A DNA stretch of 28,587 bases from DASXMX01 sp036794395 (GTDB lineage: Bacteria > Planctomycetota > Phycisphaerae > Tepidisphaerales > Tepidisphaeraceae): the NCBI GenBank assembly GCA_036794395.1, contig DAIRGS010000057.1, forward strand, positions 1 through 28,587, in the 5' to 3' direction. Shown in pieces: positions 1-9,033 of the stretch. The position numbers were made by a program, and so were the translations under genes. How positions within the stretch are numbered: position 1 is the stretch's first letter; each line of letters starts with the position of its first letter. The notes under the pieces were generated by a model, which worked only from the letters and a program-made list of their open reading frames with translations, had not been told where the DNA came from and did not search any database.

Positions 1-50
1 CTGGAGAACGACACCTTTTCACGGCGCACGGTGCATGACACTTTAGCCGG

Positions 51-94
51 CCCTCTTCTCCCTCCACCGGTACGCCGGGGGAGGGTAGGGAGGG
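51..94. repeat. C-rich/G-rich imperfect palindrome
   Basis: A C-rich arm (51-65, CCCTCTTCTCCCTCC) faces a G-rich arm (80-94, GGAGGGTAGGGAGGG); 11 of 15 positions are complementary, with a short GC-rich loop. It resembles the dispersed CCCTCTCCC/GGGAGAGGG intergenic palindromes found in many bacterial genomes. It lies in the 196-bp stretch downstream of the minus-strand PVC protein, and no gene is seen in that stretch. Confidence 0.4.
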
Positions 95-138
95 GGCGCG
101 GGTTGACGGGCGGAATTTCCGGTCACTGAAGGGGGAAG

Positions 139-197
139 AAGATCGAAACGGGGACGCAGCTAGTTTTTGAAACTAGCTGCGTCCCCGTTTCGATCTT
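139..197. repeat. 28-bp-arm inverted repeat abutting a stop codon
   Basis: Two arms (139-166 and 170-197) are perfect reverse complements around a 3-nt loop (TTG). The core of each arm reads GGGGACGCAGCTAG or its complement. The right arm ends on the last base of the TAA stop codon (197-199, minus strand) of the giant PVC protein. The hairpin would be very stable, but no T-run follows it on the minus strand, where the sequence reads CTTCTTCCCCC. A classical intrinsic terminator is therefore not a full explanation. A REP/RAYT-type mobile palindrome is the more likely identity. Confidence 0.75.
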
Positions 198-3100
198 TAC
201 ATGGGCGGGGTGGTGCTTGCCAGGAAGGCGAAGAGGTCGCGGAGTTCCTGGTCGGTCAGGCCGTCTAGAAGGCCTTCGGGCATGAGGGATTTGGGGGAGA
301 CGCGGCGGGTTTTGATTTGGTCGAGGGGGACGACGTTGTTCTGGCCATCAATGCCGCGGAGGATGAAGACTTTGTTGTCTTCATCCACTTTGAAGCCGTC
401 GAGGGTGCGGCCGTCTTTGGTGACGATGAGGTAGTTCTCGAACCCTTCGCGGATTTCGGCGCTGGGATTCACGACGGCCAGCAGCATGCTGTCGAGGTTG
501 CCGCGGTCGTAGCTGGTGAGGTCGGGGCCGATGTGGCCGCCTTTGTTGAACACGGTGTGGCAGTTGGCGCATCCGACTTTTCCGAAGAACAGGGCTTTGC
601 CGGCGACGGGCATGCCGCCGCCCGCGCGGACGACGCGGGACAGGTGGGTGATGTTTTCTTCCAGCTCGGCGGAGGTGATGGGGGTGCCGGGGAAATGAAT
701 GGCGACGCGTTTTTTCACGTCGGGGTCGTCGTAGAGTTTTAGCTTGTCAACGGTGGCGGGTTGAATGGTTCGGGATTTGATGGAGCCGGTGTCGATGGCG
801 TTGAGCATCGGCCTGGCCCAGTCTACCCGGCTCGCGAGCAGCGTTTGGGCCGCAGCCTGGGTGCCGGGCGGAAGGTCGGTATACATCTCGGCGACGCTTG
901 TTCCGATAGCCGGGTCATCGAATTTCTGGAGCGCGCCTAGAGCGCCGTCGCGAAGGGTTTCATCGGTGGAAGAGCGGACGATCTTCAAAAGTAATGGGAC
1001 GGATTCGGAGGGTTTTGCGCGGACATCACCCACTGCTCGCATCAATCGAACACGGTCGGGGGCTTTGCCGCGATTGTTGGCAATTCCGGTGATGGCTGAG
1101 TCGATGGCGGTAGCATCGCCTCGGCGAACGCCCAACAGGGTCGCGAATTGGCCGCCGACTTTTCCAAGGGCCTCGGCGAGGGGATCAGGGAGGGATGGAA
1201 TGGGCCGGCCTTCGAAGGCGCGCTCGAAGCCGATAACGAGTCGGGCGGTTGCGGCTTTGTCGGGGGACAGGTTCAAGAGCGCGGCGCAGGCCAGCAATTC
1301 TTCCTGTGTGCCGCCCATCGCCCACCGGCGAACGATGTTTTCGGCAAGCGTGCTTCCGTCGGGGCGCAACTGAGATTGCCAGAGGGTGCGGTCCTCGAAC
1401 ATTTTGAGGATGGCCGGGCGGTCGTTGGCGTGTGTTTCCAGTGCCCACCAGAGCATCTTGGGTACGTGTACATCGGCGGCGTCTTCATCGTGGCCGAGCA
1501 GGGCCGCGATGATGGGGAGAGCCTGCGCCGTTGGCAGGCGTTTGGCGGTGGATGCCAGTTGGCTTCTCGCTTCAACGTCTGTCTCGGTCTTTGCCATTGA
1601 TGCCAGTTTTGCAGCGAGGGCAGGACTTGCGACATTCGTGTCGCCGATCAGGCGCACGGCCCAGAGGCGAACGTATGGGTCACGATGCGAAAGCGCGGTA
1701 CCGGCGAAGGTTTCGGTAAAGCCGCCGCTGAGATTGACCGCCCAGAATGCATCGAGGGCGAATTGGCCGGTATTTTCGCGGACGAGGGTTTCGAGCATTG
1801 GGACGAGGCTGGCATCTTTGCGATCACCAAGAAGGCGGAGGACCTGCTCGCGGTACCAACGGTTGTTGTGACCCAGGTATCGGCGGACGAGTTCGTCGCT
1901 GGGCATCTTTCCCAGATCGATCGGGCCAATGGGCTGGGCGTCCCGGGAAGTGAGCCGGTAGATGCGGCCGAGGTCGGGGTTGGTTTTCCCCTCGCTGGAG
2001 CGGTAGTGGTTGGCCTGCTGGGCGCGCCAGTCGGCGATGTAGAGCGCGCCGTCGGGACCGATCTGGATATCGACGGGCGTGAAGAAATCGTCCTGCGGCT
2101 GGTCGCCGGGCGTGACGAGCTTTCCGATGTCTTCGGTGCGGAAAGTTGAGCCGCGCGGAATCAGATCGCTGTAGACGACGTAGTGACGATGCGGGGCGAC
2201 GGCGATGAGCTTGCCGTTGTATTCGGGCGGGAGGGCTCCCCCTTCATAGATGGAGAAGGTGTGTGTAAAGCGATCGACCTTCTCGTGTTTCATCGGCTGG
2301 ATATAGCCGAACGCGTAGGGGTTGGAGAGCGCGCCGTGTTTTTCGAAACCCTTAAGGTAGTAGCCGCCCTGGATATAGTGGAAGCCGCGCGTGTCGCCGC
2401 CATTGTGCCCTGAATAGACGCGGCCCTTGCTGTCGAAGACGACGCCGAAGGTGTTGCCACCGCCCTCGGCGAAGATTTCAAATCGGCGGGTTTCGGGGTG
2501 ATACCGCCAGATGTTCTGTCCCATGATGTGTACAGGCTTTTCGCCGGCCATCGGCTTTCCATCAGGTCCATGTCGGACAATGGCGGAGCCGACCGTGCTG
2601 CCTTGCGCGCCGTAGATCCATCCATCGGGGCCCCAGCGCAGGCTGTTGGCGATGGAGTGGGTATCTTCGAGACCGAAGCCGGAAAGTAGAACTTCGGGCT
2701 TATTGGTATCCGGATGATCGGGGTCGTTTTTGCAGGGGTAGAAGAGCAGGTAGGGCGTGTTCATGACGAACACGCCGCCGCGGCCTTTCAGGGCGGCGGT
2801 TGTCAGATTCATTCCGTCGAGGAAGGTGGTTGTCTTGTCGTAAATGCCATCGCCATGAGTGCTCTCGTGGATGGTGATCATGTCGCGGCCGGCGAACCTG
2901 GCGTTTGCGCCTTCATAGGGTGGCGGGGGTGGGAAGGGCGGGTCATATACATTTCGCCAGACGTTGTCGCGGCTCAGAAGCTTGAGGCCGGCGGGCCAGG
3001 GGTATTGCCGGTATTGCACGACCCACATTCGGCCGCGTTCATCGAAGTTGATGTACAGGGGTTTGGCGATCTGTGGCTCGGCCAGCAGGGTATCGATTCG

Positions 3101-4000
3101 AAGATTGTCAGCGACGTTCAATGACGGGACGTTTGGACTGGGCAGGAGCTTGTGGGCGGGCGCGGCATTGGCGGCTGGCTCGGCGCGATCCATGGCCCAG
3201 AACATTCCGTTGAGCAGCAGGCGTTTGAAAGCGGGTTCGTCGAAGTCGGATGGGTGGCCGAGGGAGGTGAAGAAAATGCGGGCGCGTTTGGGGCCGTATA
3301 GACGGGTCCACGCCACGGGCTCGGTGGGTTTGCCGGGGATTTCGCCGATCAGAAGCGGTGTACAGGATGCGTCGATCGGATTGACGCGATAGAGTGAGCC
3401 GTTGCCGGTGAGGGCGGTTAAGTCGACTCCCTTCAGAATTGCGGATGTGGACGCGCCGGGCGCGAGGGTGATTTTTGCGTTTGGCCCAGCGCCATGGTGG
3501 CCGACGTAGTGTCCGCCTAATACTTCCGGATCGAAATTCACCCAGCTATCCACTTCAGCTGTGTGAGGCGCTTTGGCTTCGGTTGCGTTCATTGCAGGTG
3601 AGAAAGCGTGGCAGGCGGTGCGAATCCCGACCAGGGGCTTGCCGGAATCAAGATACTTTCGGACGGCGTCCAGTTCCGCCTTCGGAGGTGTCCGCCGGCG
3701 CGTGCTGAGCATCAGTAAATCACAATTCGAAAGGGCTTCGACGATGCCCGGAAAGTGGTGCTTGTGAGCGCGGTCTTCGAGAATGACCGTAACGTGCATT
3801 CCTCGCGGGGTGAGGTCTGACTTGGCGAAGGCGGGCAGGGTTTCCCAAGTCTTGTATTCATCTTCGCCGATCATCAGGACGACGTTCGCAGGCTCCGCGG
3901 CGAGGATGCGACCAGGACAGCAACAAAATGCTGCCGCTATCATTAATCCGAATAACGATCCCATCGCAGCCCAATGGCGATTGTTCCAACGCAGTTCCAT
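197..4000 (-). CDS. Giant secreted PVC-type protein: ThuA + membrane-bound dehydrogenase + HEAT + cytochrome c
   Basis: This 1267-aa protein is probably a periplasmic, heme-containing oxidoreductase acting on carbohydrates, although the substrate is unknown. Residues 1-35 look like a signal peptide (hydrophobic stretch, then ILAA-EP). Residues ~36-275 form a ThuA-like, GATase-like domain. Residues ~300-710 match the beta-propeller 'membrane-bound dehydrogenase' domain of planctomycetes (GPDGALYIADWR, GHNGGDTRGF). HEAT-like helical repeats follow (~720-1080). A C-terminal cytochrome c domain has the heme motif CANCH near residue 1144 and a likely axial Met in SLMPEGLL near 1237. The ATG at 4000 has a GGGAG ribosome site six bases upstream. 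The domain set is typical of Planctomycetota, and the ThuA fusion is a known variant. The gene ends inside a large palindrome. Confidence 0.9.
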   Translation of the reverse strand: MELRWNNRHWAAMGSLFGLMIAAAFCCCPGRILAAEPANVVLMIGEDEYKTWETLPAFAKSDLTPRGMHVTVILEDRAHKHHFPGIVEALSNCDLLMLSTRRRTPPKAELDAVRKYLDSGKPLVGIRTACHAFSPAMNATEAKAPHTAEVDSWVNFDPEVLGGHYVGHHGAGPNAKITLAPGASTSAILKGVDLTALTGNGSLYRVNPIDASCTPLLIGEIPGKPTEPVAWTRLYGPKRARIFFTSLGHPSDFDEPAFKRLLLNGMFWAMDRAEPAANAAPAHKLLPSPNVPSLNVADNLRIDTLLAEPQIAKPLYINFDERGRMWVVQYRQYPWPAGLKLLSRDNVWRNVYDPPFPPPPPYEGANARFAGRDMITIHESTHGDGIYDKTTTFLDGMNLTTAALKGRGGVFVMNTPYLLFYPCKNDPDHPDTNKPEVLLSGFGLEDTHSIANSLRWGPDGWIYGAQGSTVGSAIVRHGPDGKPMAGEKPVHIMGQNIWRYHPETRRFEIFAEGGGNTFGVVFDSKGRVYSGHNGGDTRGFHYIQGGYYLKGFEKHGALSNPYAFGYIQPMKHEKVDRFTHTFSIYEGGALPPEYNGKLIAVAPHRHYVVYSDLIPRGSTFRTEDIGKLVTPGDQPQDDFFTPVDIQIGPDGALYIADWRAQQANHYRSSEGKTNPDLGRIYRLTSRDAQPIGPIDLGKMPSDELVRRYLGHNNRWYREQVLRLLGDRKDASLVPMLETLVRENTGQFALDAFWAVNLSGGFTETFAGTALSHRDPYVRLWAVRLIGDTNVASPALAAKLASMAKTETDVEARSQLASTAKRLPTAQALPIIAALLGHDEDAADVHVPKMLWWALETHANDRPAILKMFEDRTLWQSQLRPDGSTLAENIVRRWAMGGTQEELLACAALLNLSPDKAATARLVIGFERAFEGRPIPSLPDPLAEALGKVGGQFATLLGVRRGDATAIDSAITGIANNRGKAPDRVRLMRAVGDVRAKPSESVPLLLKIVRSSTDETLRDGALGALQKFDDPAIGTSVAEMYTDLPPGTQAAAQTLLASRVDWARPMLNAIDTGSIKSRTIQPATVDKLKLYDDPDVKKRVAIHFPGTPITSAELEENITHLSRVVRAGGGMPVAGKALFFGKVGCANCHTVFNKGGHIGPDLTSYDRGNLDSMLLAVVNPSAEIREGFENYLIVTKDGRTLDGFKVDEDNKVFILRGIDGQNNVVPLDQIKTRRVSPKSLMPEGLLDGLTDQELRDLFAFLASTTPPM

Positions 4001-4121
4001 GCGCGCTCCCGCGAATTCACAAGCTTCCGACGTTCGCAGCCCCGTTTCAGCGGGAGGCCGTATGGGTCGGATGCTTGTGATACCCTTGGGGCGAGCATGG
4101 CGTTGGGGCGATTAAGAACCG

Positions 4122-4361
4122 CTAAAACCACTCGAAACCCTTGCCGTAGAAATCGTTGCGCCGATGTCCACCGCGGCGGTCGCGGGCATCTTCGCCGGGC
4201 ACTTCCAGGAATCGTCCGGATCGCTCCAAGACCTGCTCCAGCTCGCCTTTGTCAAGCCAAACCCCCCGGCAGGCGGGGCATAGATCAATTTCGATCCCAT
4301 GGCGGTCCCGAATTTCCATTTCGGTATCACAGGAAGGACATGTCATTGCGTGACGTATCAT
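4122..4361 (-). CDS. zf-TFIIB zinc-ribbon protein
   Basis: A small protein (79 aa from this start) with a TFIIB-type zinc ribbon (PF13453 family). The first knuckle CPSC is followed by DLCPACRGVWLDKGELEQVL, the family signature with the second CPAC knuckle and the WLDKGEL helix. The role is unknown; family members are short, probably nucleic-acid- or protein-binding modules. An ATG at 4403 would add 14 residues. I prefer the ATG at 4361 because GAGGA (TCCTC at 4369-4373 on the plus strand) sits seven bases upstream of it. It is on the same strand as the giant PVC protein, 121 bp upstream of that gene's start, and could be co-transcribed with it. Confidence 0.85.
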   Translation of the reverse strand: MIRHAMTCPSCDTEMEIRDRHGIEIDLCPACRGVWLDKGELEQVLERSGRFLEVPGEDARDRRGGHRRNDFYGKGFEWF

Positions 4362-4518
4362 TGTTTGATCCTCGTCAGGGGACTTACGAATGAGTTGTGA
4401 CACACAGGTGATCCGTTACACCGCAACCGGCCTCACGCCGGGAGCGGGTGGAATTCGGGGGCGAGTTTGTAATCGGCCCGGTAGGATGTGACGTCATACA
4501 AGACGTTCAGGAGAGAGC

Positions 4519-5265
4519 ATGATGAATAGTCGAAGCTTTGTGCCGGCGGTATTGCTGCTGACTCTGTCTGCGCAGCCGGGTTTTGCCAGTTCCGCGCCGG
4601 CGGCGCAGCGCAGTCGCGTACGCACCACCGCCAGTGCGGTTGATACGAGGCGGGATGCGCTCTCGGCTCAGGGCGTTGCTTTGGCGGGGGAATACTTACG
4701 CCAATCGGCGGCGAAGCAGGAAATATCCTTCGAAGCTCAAGAGGCTTGGAGTCGCTTCTATCCAGTCTGTGATGGCACGATTCGCGCTTTTGCGGCCCGG
4801 TTTTTCAAATCGGCAAATGAGGTTGATGACTGCGCGCAGGAAGTCTGGACGGACTTGATTCGAAATCTTCCAGACTTCAGTTTGGATCAGGATCGGGGGC
4901 GATTCAGTTCATGGCTTTTCACCATTGTTCGCAACAAGGCCACAGATATGGTGCGGCGCGAGGCCCGCAGGCCAACTGAGCCGCTTACGCAGGCCGCGTT
5001 TGGGCAGGCTGATATTTCGAGCGAAGACCCCGCGCATTCCCTTTCGCGCAAGCTGGATATACAGGCGGTTCGCGATGCGCTGGAGTCGCTGAGGAATTCG
5101 ACATCTGAAGAGAATTATCAAATTCTTTATCTGCGACACGTTGAAGGGCGGGATGTCGCAGAGGTAGCCGCGACTTTAGGGATCTCCTCGCACCAGGTGT
5201 GGTCGCGCGAGCATCGGATTAAGCGGAAGCTTCGAATGATGCTCAATGGATCAACGACTGTGTAA
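4519..5265 (+). CDS. ECF-type RNA polymerase sigma factor with hydrophobic N-terminal extension
   Basis: 248 aa. Region 2 spans ~73-150: the FYPVCDGTIRAFAARFFKSA segment, then DDCAQEVW, and SSWLFTIVRNKATDMVRR. Region 4 spans ~185-240, with ILYLRHVEGRDVAEVAATLG followed by a helix-turn-helix. Residues 1-25 (PAVLLLTLSAQPGFASSAPA) look like a signal peptide or a membrane anchor, and a ~45-residue linker follows; both are unusual for a cytoplasmic sigma factor. The ATG at 4519, or the adjacent one at 4522, has AGGAG at 4509-4513, and no better internal start is visible, so the extension appears to be translated. No anti-sigma factor gene is adjacent. Identification as a sigma-70 family member is firm; its regulon and localisation are unknown. 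Confidence 0.85.
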   Translation: MMNSRSFVPAVLLLTLSAQPGFASSAPAAQRSRVRTTASAVDTRRDALSAQGVALAGEYLRQSAAKQEISFEAQEAWSRFYPVCDGTIRAFAARFFKSANEVDDCAQEVWTDLIRNLPDFSLDQDRGRFSSWLFTIVRNKATDMVRREARRPTEPLTQAAFGQADISSEDPAHSLSRKLDIQAVRDALESLRNSTSEENYQILYLRHVEGRDVAEVAATLGISSHQVWSREHRIKRKLRMMLNGSTTV

Positions 5266-5505
5266 CGTGAAGACGTGAAGACGTAAAATGTGAAACGTGA
5301 TAAGAAGGACTGGACCACCGAGATCCCAAAGCCTTGTCATCCTGGAGCGCAGCGAAGGATCTGATTTTCGAAGGACTTTCGGGAATCAGATTCTTCGCTG
5401 CGCTCCAGGATGACAACCTTGAAACCGTCGGCATTTTAGTGGAGCACCAGGCCCTCTTATTGCGTTTCACGCCTTCACGTCTTTACGTCTCCACGTTTCA
5501 CGTTT
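5264..5505. repeat. Nested inverted repeat between sigma factor and algB-like gene
   Basis: The inner inverted repeat has 33-nt arms (5334-5366 and 5384-5416) with one mismatch and a 17-nt loop. Its core, GTCATCCTGGAGCGCAGCGA, closely resembles the GTCATCCTGAGCG..GCGAAGGATC repeat dispersed in many bacterial genomes. Around it lies an imperfect outer pair built from ACGTGAAG/ACGTAAA units (5264-5300) and the complementary run (5461-5505). The left edge coincides with the TAA stop (5263-5265) of the sigma-factor gene. No coding sequence is credible here. It looks like a non-autonomous palindromic repeat, possibly also acting as a transcription barrier. Confidence 0.7.
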
Positions 5506-5591
5506 GTCCGGTCCAACTGGGCGGTTGATATTTGTTGGCCGGAAGTCCCCCATGTTTGACCGTGGAGTGTTGAGCATCAAGAATTGCATCA

Positions 5592-6947
5592 ATGCCGCAA
5601 ACGCCTGGAGGCGCCTCCGAGCTGAATATCCTGGTCGTCGATGACGAGGCCAACATCCGAAAGATGCTCGTGATGTGCCTCGAAACCGATGGCCATCGGG
5701 TGGCTGCCGTCAGCAATGCCAGGGATGCCGTCGACGAAGCGGGGCGGAAGTCGTTCGATGTTGTCTTTCTGGATCTGCGGCTGGGGCAGGATCGGGGGCT
5801 GGATGTTATTCCCGCAATTCTGGCTCAGAGCCCGTGGACACGCATCATTGTTATCACCGCACACGGTACGATTGATTTGGCCGTGGAGGCGATGAAGCGG
5901 GGAGCGGCGGATTTTCTGACCAAGCCATTCACGCCGGCGCAGGTTCGCCAGGTCGCCCGGCGCGTGCAGGAACTTCGGACGCTCGAACTGCAGGTGGCCG
6001 GGTTGAAGGCGGCCATCGGGGATGGCCATCGGCCGACAAGCCTGGATAGCGCGAGCCCCGCGATGGTGCGGGCGACTAATCTTGCCCGGCAGGTTGCCAA
6101 AAGTGATGCGACGCTGCTGATTCGCGGAGAGAGTGGGACGGGCAAGGGCGTTTTGGCGCGGGCCGTTCATCAGTGGAGCGCACGGGCAGACAAGCCTTTT
6201 GCAACAATTTCCTGCCCAACCCTGTCGTCACAATTATTGGAAAGCGAATTGTTCGGCCACGCCCGCGGCGCTTTTACCGGAGCGGTGCGCGATAACCCTG
6301 GACGGATCGCGATGTCCGAGGGCGGGACGCTGTTTCTCGATGAAATCGGCGAGCTTCCACTTGAGCTTCAGCCGAAGCTTTTACGTTTCGTTCAGGATCG
6401 CGAATATGAGCGGGTGGGCGATGCGGCCACGCGCCTTGCAGATGTGCGCGTGATTACCGCGACCAACGCAAACCTCGAAGATTTGGTGAAGGCGGGGCGG
6501 TTTCGCGAGGATCTGCTTTATCGGATCAACGTAGTGCAGGTTGAGCTTCCGCCGTTGCGCGAACGGCGTGAAGACATTCAACCGTTGGCGTTGCGCCTGC
6601 TCGTCGGCCTGCATGGCGACAAGCGGAATATCAACAGCTTTAGCGACGAAGCTTCCAATGCGATGCAGAATTATGATTGGCCGGGGAATGTACGTGAGCT
6701 CAGGAACGTAATTGAGCGGGCGCTGATTCTGTGCCAGGGGGAGAGGATTGGGCTGGAACAGCTTCCGGACAATCTAAAGCCAGGATTATCCACATCACAG
6801 CTTGGCGATCGCATTACGCTTGAGCAGCTCGAAGAGCTTCATATCCGGCGGATACTCGCCTCGACTCGTTCACTGGATGAAGCGGCAGATGTCCTGGGGA
6901 TTGATCTGGCGACACTATGGCGTCGTCGGAAGAAGTACGGGATTTAG
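5592..6947 (+). CDS. algB: AlgB-like NtrC-family response regulator
   Basis: 451 aa, a full NtrC-type regulator. The receiver domain (~11-125) has the acidic pair D17/D18, phospho-acceptor D61 in FLDLRLGQ and K111. The AAA+ domain (~150-385) has Walker A GESGTGKG (179-186), the sigma-54 contact loop GAFTGA (226-231) and Walker B GTLFLDEIG (245-253). A Fis-type helix-turn-helix lies at ~425-451 (ADVLGIDLATLWRRRKKYGI). Long stretches match what I recall of Pseudomonas AlgB: FLDLRLG.D.GLDV, QPKLLRF.QD.EYERVGD and RFREDLLYR.NV. The next gene encodes a KinB-like kinase, as in the Pseudomonas algB-kinB pair. The activator of kdp or of its own operon is a plausible role here (inference). The upstream leader is largely a repeat. 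Confidence 0.88.
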   Translation: MPQTPGGASELNILVVDDEANIRKMLVMCLETDGHRVAAVSNARDAVDEAGRKSFDVVFLDLRLGQDRGLDVIPAILAQSPWTRIIVITAHGTIDLAVEAMKRGAADFLTKPFTPAQVRQVARRVQELRTLELQVAGLKAAIGDGHRPTSLDSASPAMVRATNLARQVAKSDATLLIRGESGTGKGVLARAVHQWSARADKPFATISCPTLSSQLLESELFGHARGAFTGAVRDNPGRIAMSEGGTLFLDEIGELPLELQPKLLRFVQDREYERVGDAATRLADVRVITATNANLEDLVKAGRFREDLLYRINVVQVELPPLRERREDIQPLALRLLVGLHGDKRNINSFSDEASNAMQNYDWPGNVRELRNVIERALILCQGERIGLEQLPDNLKPGLSTSQLGDRITLEQLEELHIRRILASTRSLDEAADVLGIDLATLWRRRKKYGI

Positions 6948-7146
6948 CCGGGTTTGCCTGCTTCGCATTGCACAATTATTTGCCCACTTCACATTGCACA
7001 GTTCAATGTCCGCTGCCGGCGATCGTGCAATCTGCATGATCGGCACGCTCATTTTGTGGTTCTACAATCGAAAATGCCCGTTTTGTGGGCGGGAAGCCCG
7101 TATTCTTATGGCTGGCATCACCTTCGCTTTAGCTCCCGGAGCAACC

Positions 7147-9033
7147 ATGTTTGGCCTACGTCAAAAACTTATGCTCGGATTCGGCGGCTTGCTGGCAATT
7201 CTGTTTGTCGTCAGCGCGCTGGGCGTGGCGGTGCTCACGCAATATCGGGGTGCGTTGGATAAGTTCTTTTACGAGAACTGGCGCAGCGTTGAGTACGGGC
7301 AGAACATGATCAGCACGCTGGATCGATTGGGCGATCAGTTAACGCATTTGACCAATTCCCTGGATCGGGATCCGCGCGGGGTCCGTGAGGCCGCGAACGC
7401 GCTTCTCAGCGAGTTCGATCGGAACCTTGCCGATGAGAATCGAAATCTGACATTGCCCGGCGAAGACCGAGTCGCCGGTGAGCTTTCGGCGTTGTGGGAA
7501 GGCAAGGGCGGCTATCGCGCCACGAGTGCAACGCTGCTGGATCCTGACGCATCCACTGCACAACGCCAGGAGGCCGCGACGGCGCTGTCGCGACTTTCGC
7601 CGCGCGTTAAGGCGGCAGCTCAGGCGATCATCAATCTCAATCTCGACAACATGAGGCCGATCGATGGTCGGGCCAAGCAGATGGCTGATCGGGCCACGCG
7701 TCTGATGATCCTGCTGGCGGTGGCCGGCCTCGCGCTGGCGATTGTTCTAACGCTTGCAGTCGGGCGGACAATTCTCGGCCCGCTACGCACGCTTACCAAA
7801 TCGTTTCGAGAAATCGAACAGGGAAATCTGGATCTGGTCGTGCAAGTAAAATCCAGGGATGAGCTTCGGCAGCTTGCCGAGGCGTTTAACTCGATGGCGG
7901 CCAAGCTTCGTGAGTTTCGACGGACGGATCGCGCCAAGTTGCTGCGGACGCAGCGGACAACCCAGCTTGCCGTGAACAGTCTTCCCGATGCGATCGCGAT
8001 TGTGAATCCTGAGGGAAATATCGAGCTTTCCAATAATGCGGGGCAGACGCTGTTTCAGTTAATGCCGGGCGATCCTATTGCCAGCGGGCGCACCAAGGGT
8101 TTGGCGGACCTGTGTCGGCAGGTGATGGTGGATCAGCGGCCATCGCGACCGCGAGGGTATGAAGCAGCGTTAGAGGTTTACGATCAAAGTGGGCAAGCGC
8201 GATTCTTTCTGCCTAATGCGGTGCCGATTCTCGACACGGACAGACATTTACTTGGCGTCACGCTTGTGCTGGCGGATGTGACCAACCTCCGGCGGCTCGA
8301 CGAAATGAAGAGCGGTATGCTTTCGGTCGTTTCACATGAATTGAAAACGCCCCTGACTTCCGTACGGATGGGCGTTCATCTGATTCTCGAAGAGCGCATT
8401 GGCCCGCTGACTCCGAAACAAGCGGAGCTGCTCGTGGCGGTGCGCGATGACAGCGATCGTCTGCAAACCATTATTGATGATTTACTGGATATGGGCCGTC
8501 TTGAAGCGGGAGGGGTTCAGTTCGATCTGCATCCGGAGGCCCCTGATCGGCTTGTGGCCGATGCGGTGGCGCGAATTGAGTCGTCCTATCACGACAAGGG
8601 TGTAACGCTCGAAGTGAATGCGCCAATCGACCTGCCCAGGGTAGCCGCCGATCCGGCACGGATTGAATACGTCTTTGCGAACCTTTTGAGCAACGCGCTC
8701 AAGTTCACCGACCCCGGAGGTCGCGTCAGGATTGAAGCGACCGTTGATTCGGCCGGCGAGGGGGCAGTCCGATTTACGGTGGAAGACTCGGGCGTGGGGA
8801 TTCCGCAGGAATATGTCGGTCGGGTGTTCGACCGTTTCTTTCGGGTCCCTCGCACAAAGGTGGCCAACGGGGCGGGGCTGGGGCTCGCCATCGCCAAGGA
8901 AATCGTGGAAGCCCACGGCGGGAAGATCCACGTTGAAAGTCAGGAAGGCCGCGGAAGCCGATTCATATTTACGCTGCCGTCGCAGGAGCGGACTCGTCCA
9001 CTGGCCGCAGCGGCAGTAGAGGTTGGAACATGA
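7147..9033 (+). CDS. KinB-like membrane sensor histidine kinase
   Basis: 628 aa from the ATG at 7147. That codon has a GGAG site just upstream, whereas an in-frame upstream extension reads through unlikely sequence. Order: TM1 (~8-32), a helical periplasmic sensor (~33-184), TM2 (~185-207), HAMP (~208-262), PAS (~275-385), HisKA with phospho-accepting His397 in VVSHELKTPL, then HATPase_c with N-terminal N-box residues, G1 DSGVGIP and G2 GAGLGLAIAKEI. The architecture and length match Pseudomonas KinB, the partner of AlgB, whose gene is immediately upstream. The stop overlaps the next start by four bases (ATGA at 9030), implying translational coupling with the REC-TPR gene. The 199-bp gap before this gene contains a short GGGCGGGAAGCCC palindrome (7087-7099). 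Confidence 0.88.
   Translation: MFGLRQKLMLGFGGLLAILFVVSALGVAVLTQYRGALDKFFYENWRSVEYGQNMISTLDRLGDQLTHLTNSLDRDPRGVREAANALLSEFDRNLADENRNLTLPGEDRVAGELSALWEGKGGYRATSATLLDPDASTAQRQEAATALSRLSPRVKAAAQAIINLNLDNMRPIDGRAKQMADRATRLMILLAVAGLALAIVLTLAVGRTILGPLRTLTKSFREIEQGNLDLVVQVKSRDELRQLAEAFNSMAAKLREFRRTDRAKLLRTQRTTQLAVNSLPDAIAIVNPEGNIELSNNAGQTLFQLMPGDPIASGRTKGLADLCRQVMVDQRPSRPRGYEAALEVYDQSGQARFFLPNAVPILDTDRHLLGVTLVLADVTNLRRLDEMKSGMLSVVSHELKTPLTSVRMGVHLILEERIGPLTPKQAELLVAVRDDSDRLQTIIDDLLDMGRLEAGGVQFDLHPEAPDRLVADAVARIESSYHDKGVTLEVNAPIDLPRVAADPARIEYVFANLLSNALKFTDPGGRVRIEATVDSAGEGAVRFTVEDSGVGIPQEYVGRVFDRFFRVPRTKVANGAGLGLAIAKEIVEAHGGKIHVESQEGRGSRFIFTLPSQERTRPLAAAAVEVGT

Noticed and set aside
317..742. 141-codon plus-strand open frame
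   Set aside because: It is antisense to the cytochrome c end of the PVC protein; the minus-strand frame has the CANCH motif and clear homology.
7113..7128. Possible -24/-12 sigma-54 promoter (TGGCATCACCTTCGCT) before the kinase gene
   Set aside because: GG and GC have the right 10-bp spacing, but the transcript would start only about 8 bases before the kinase ATG and overlap its ribosome site.
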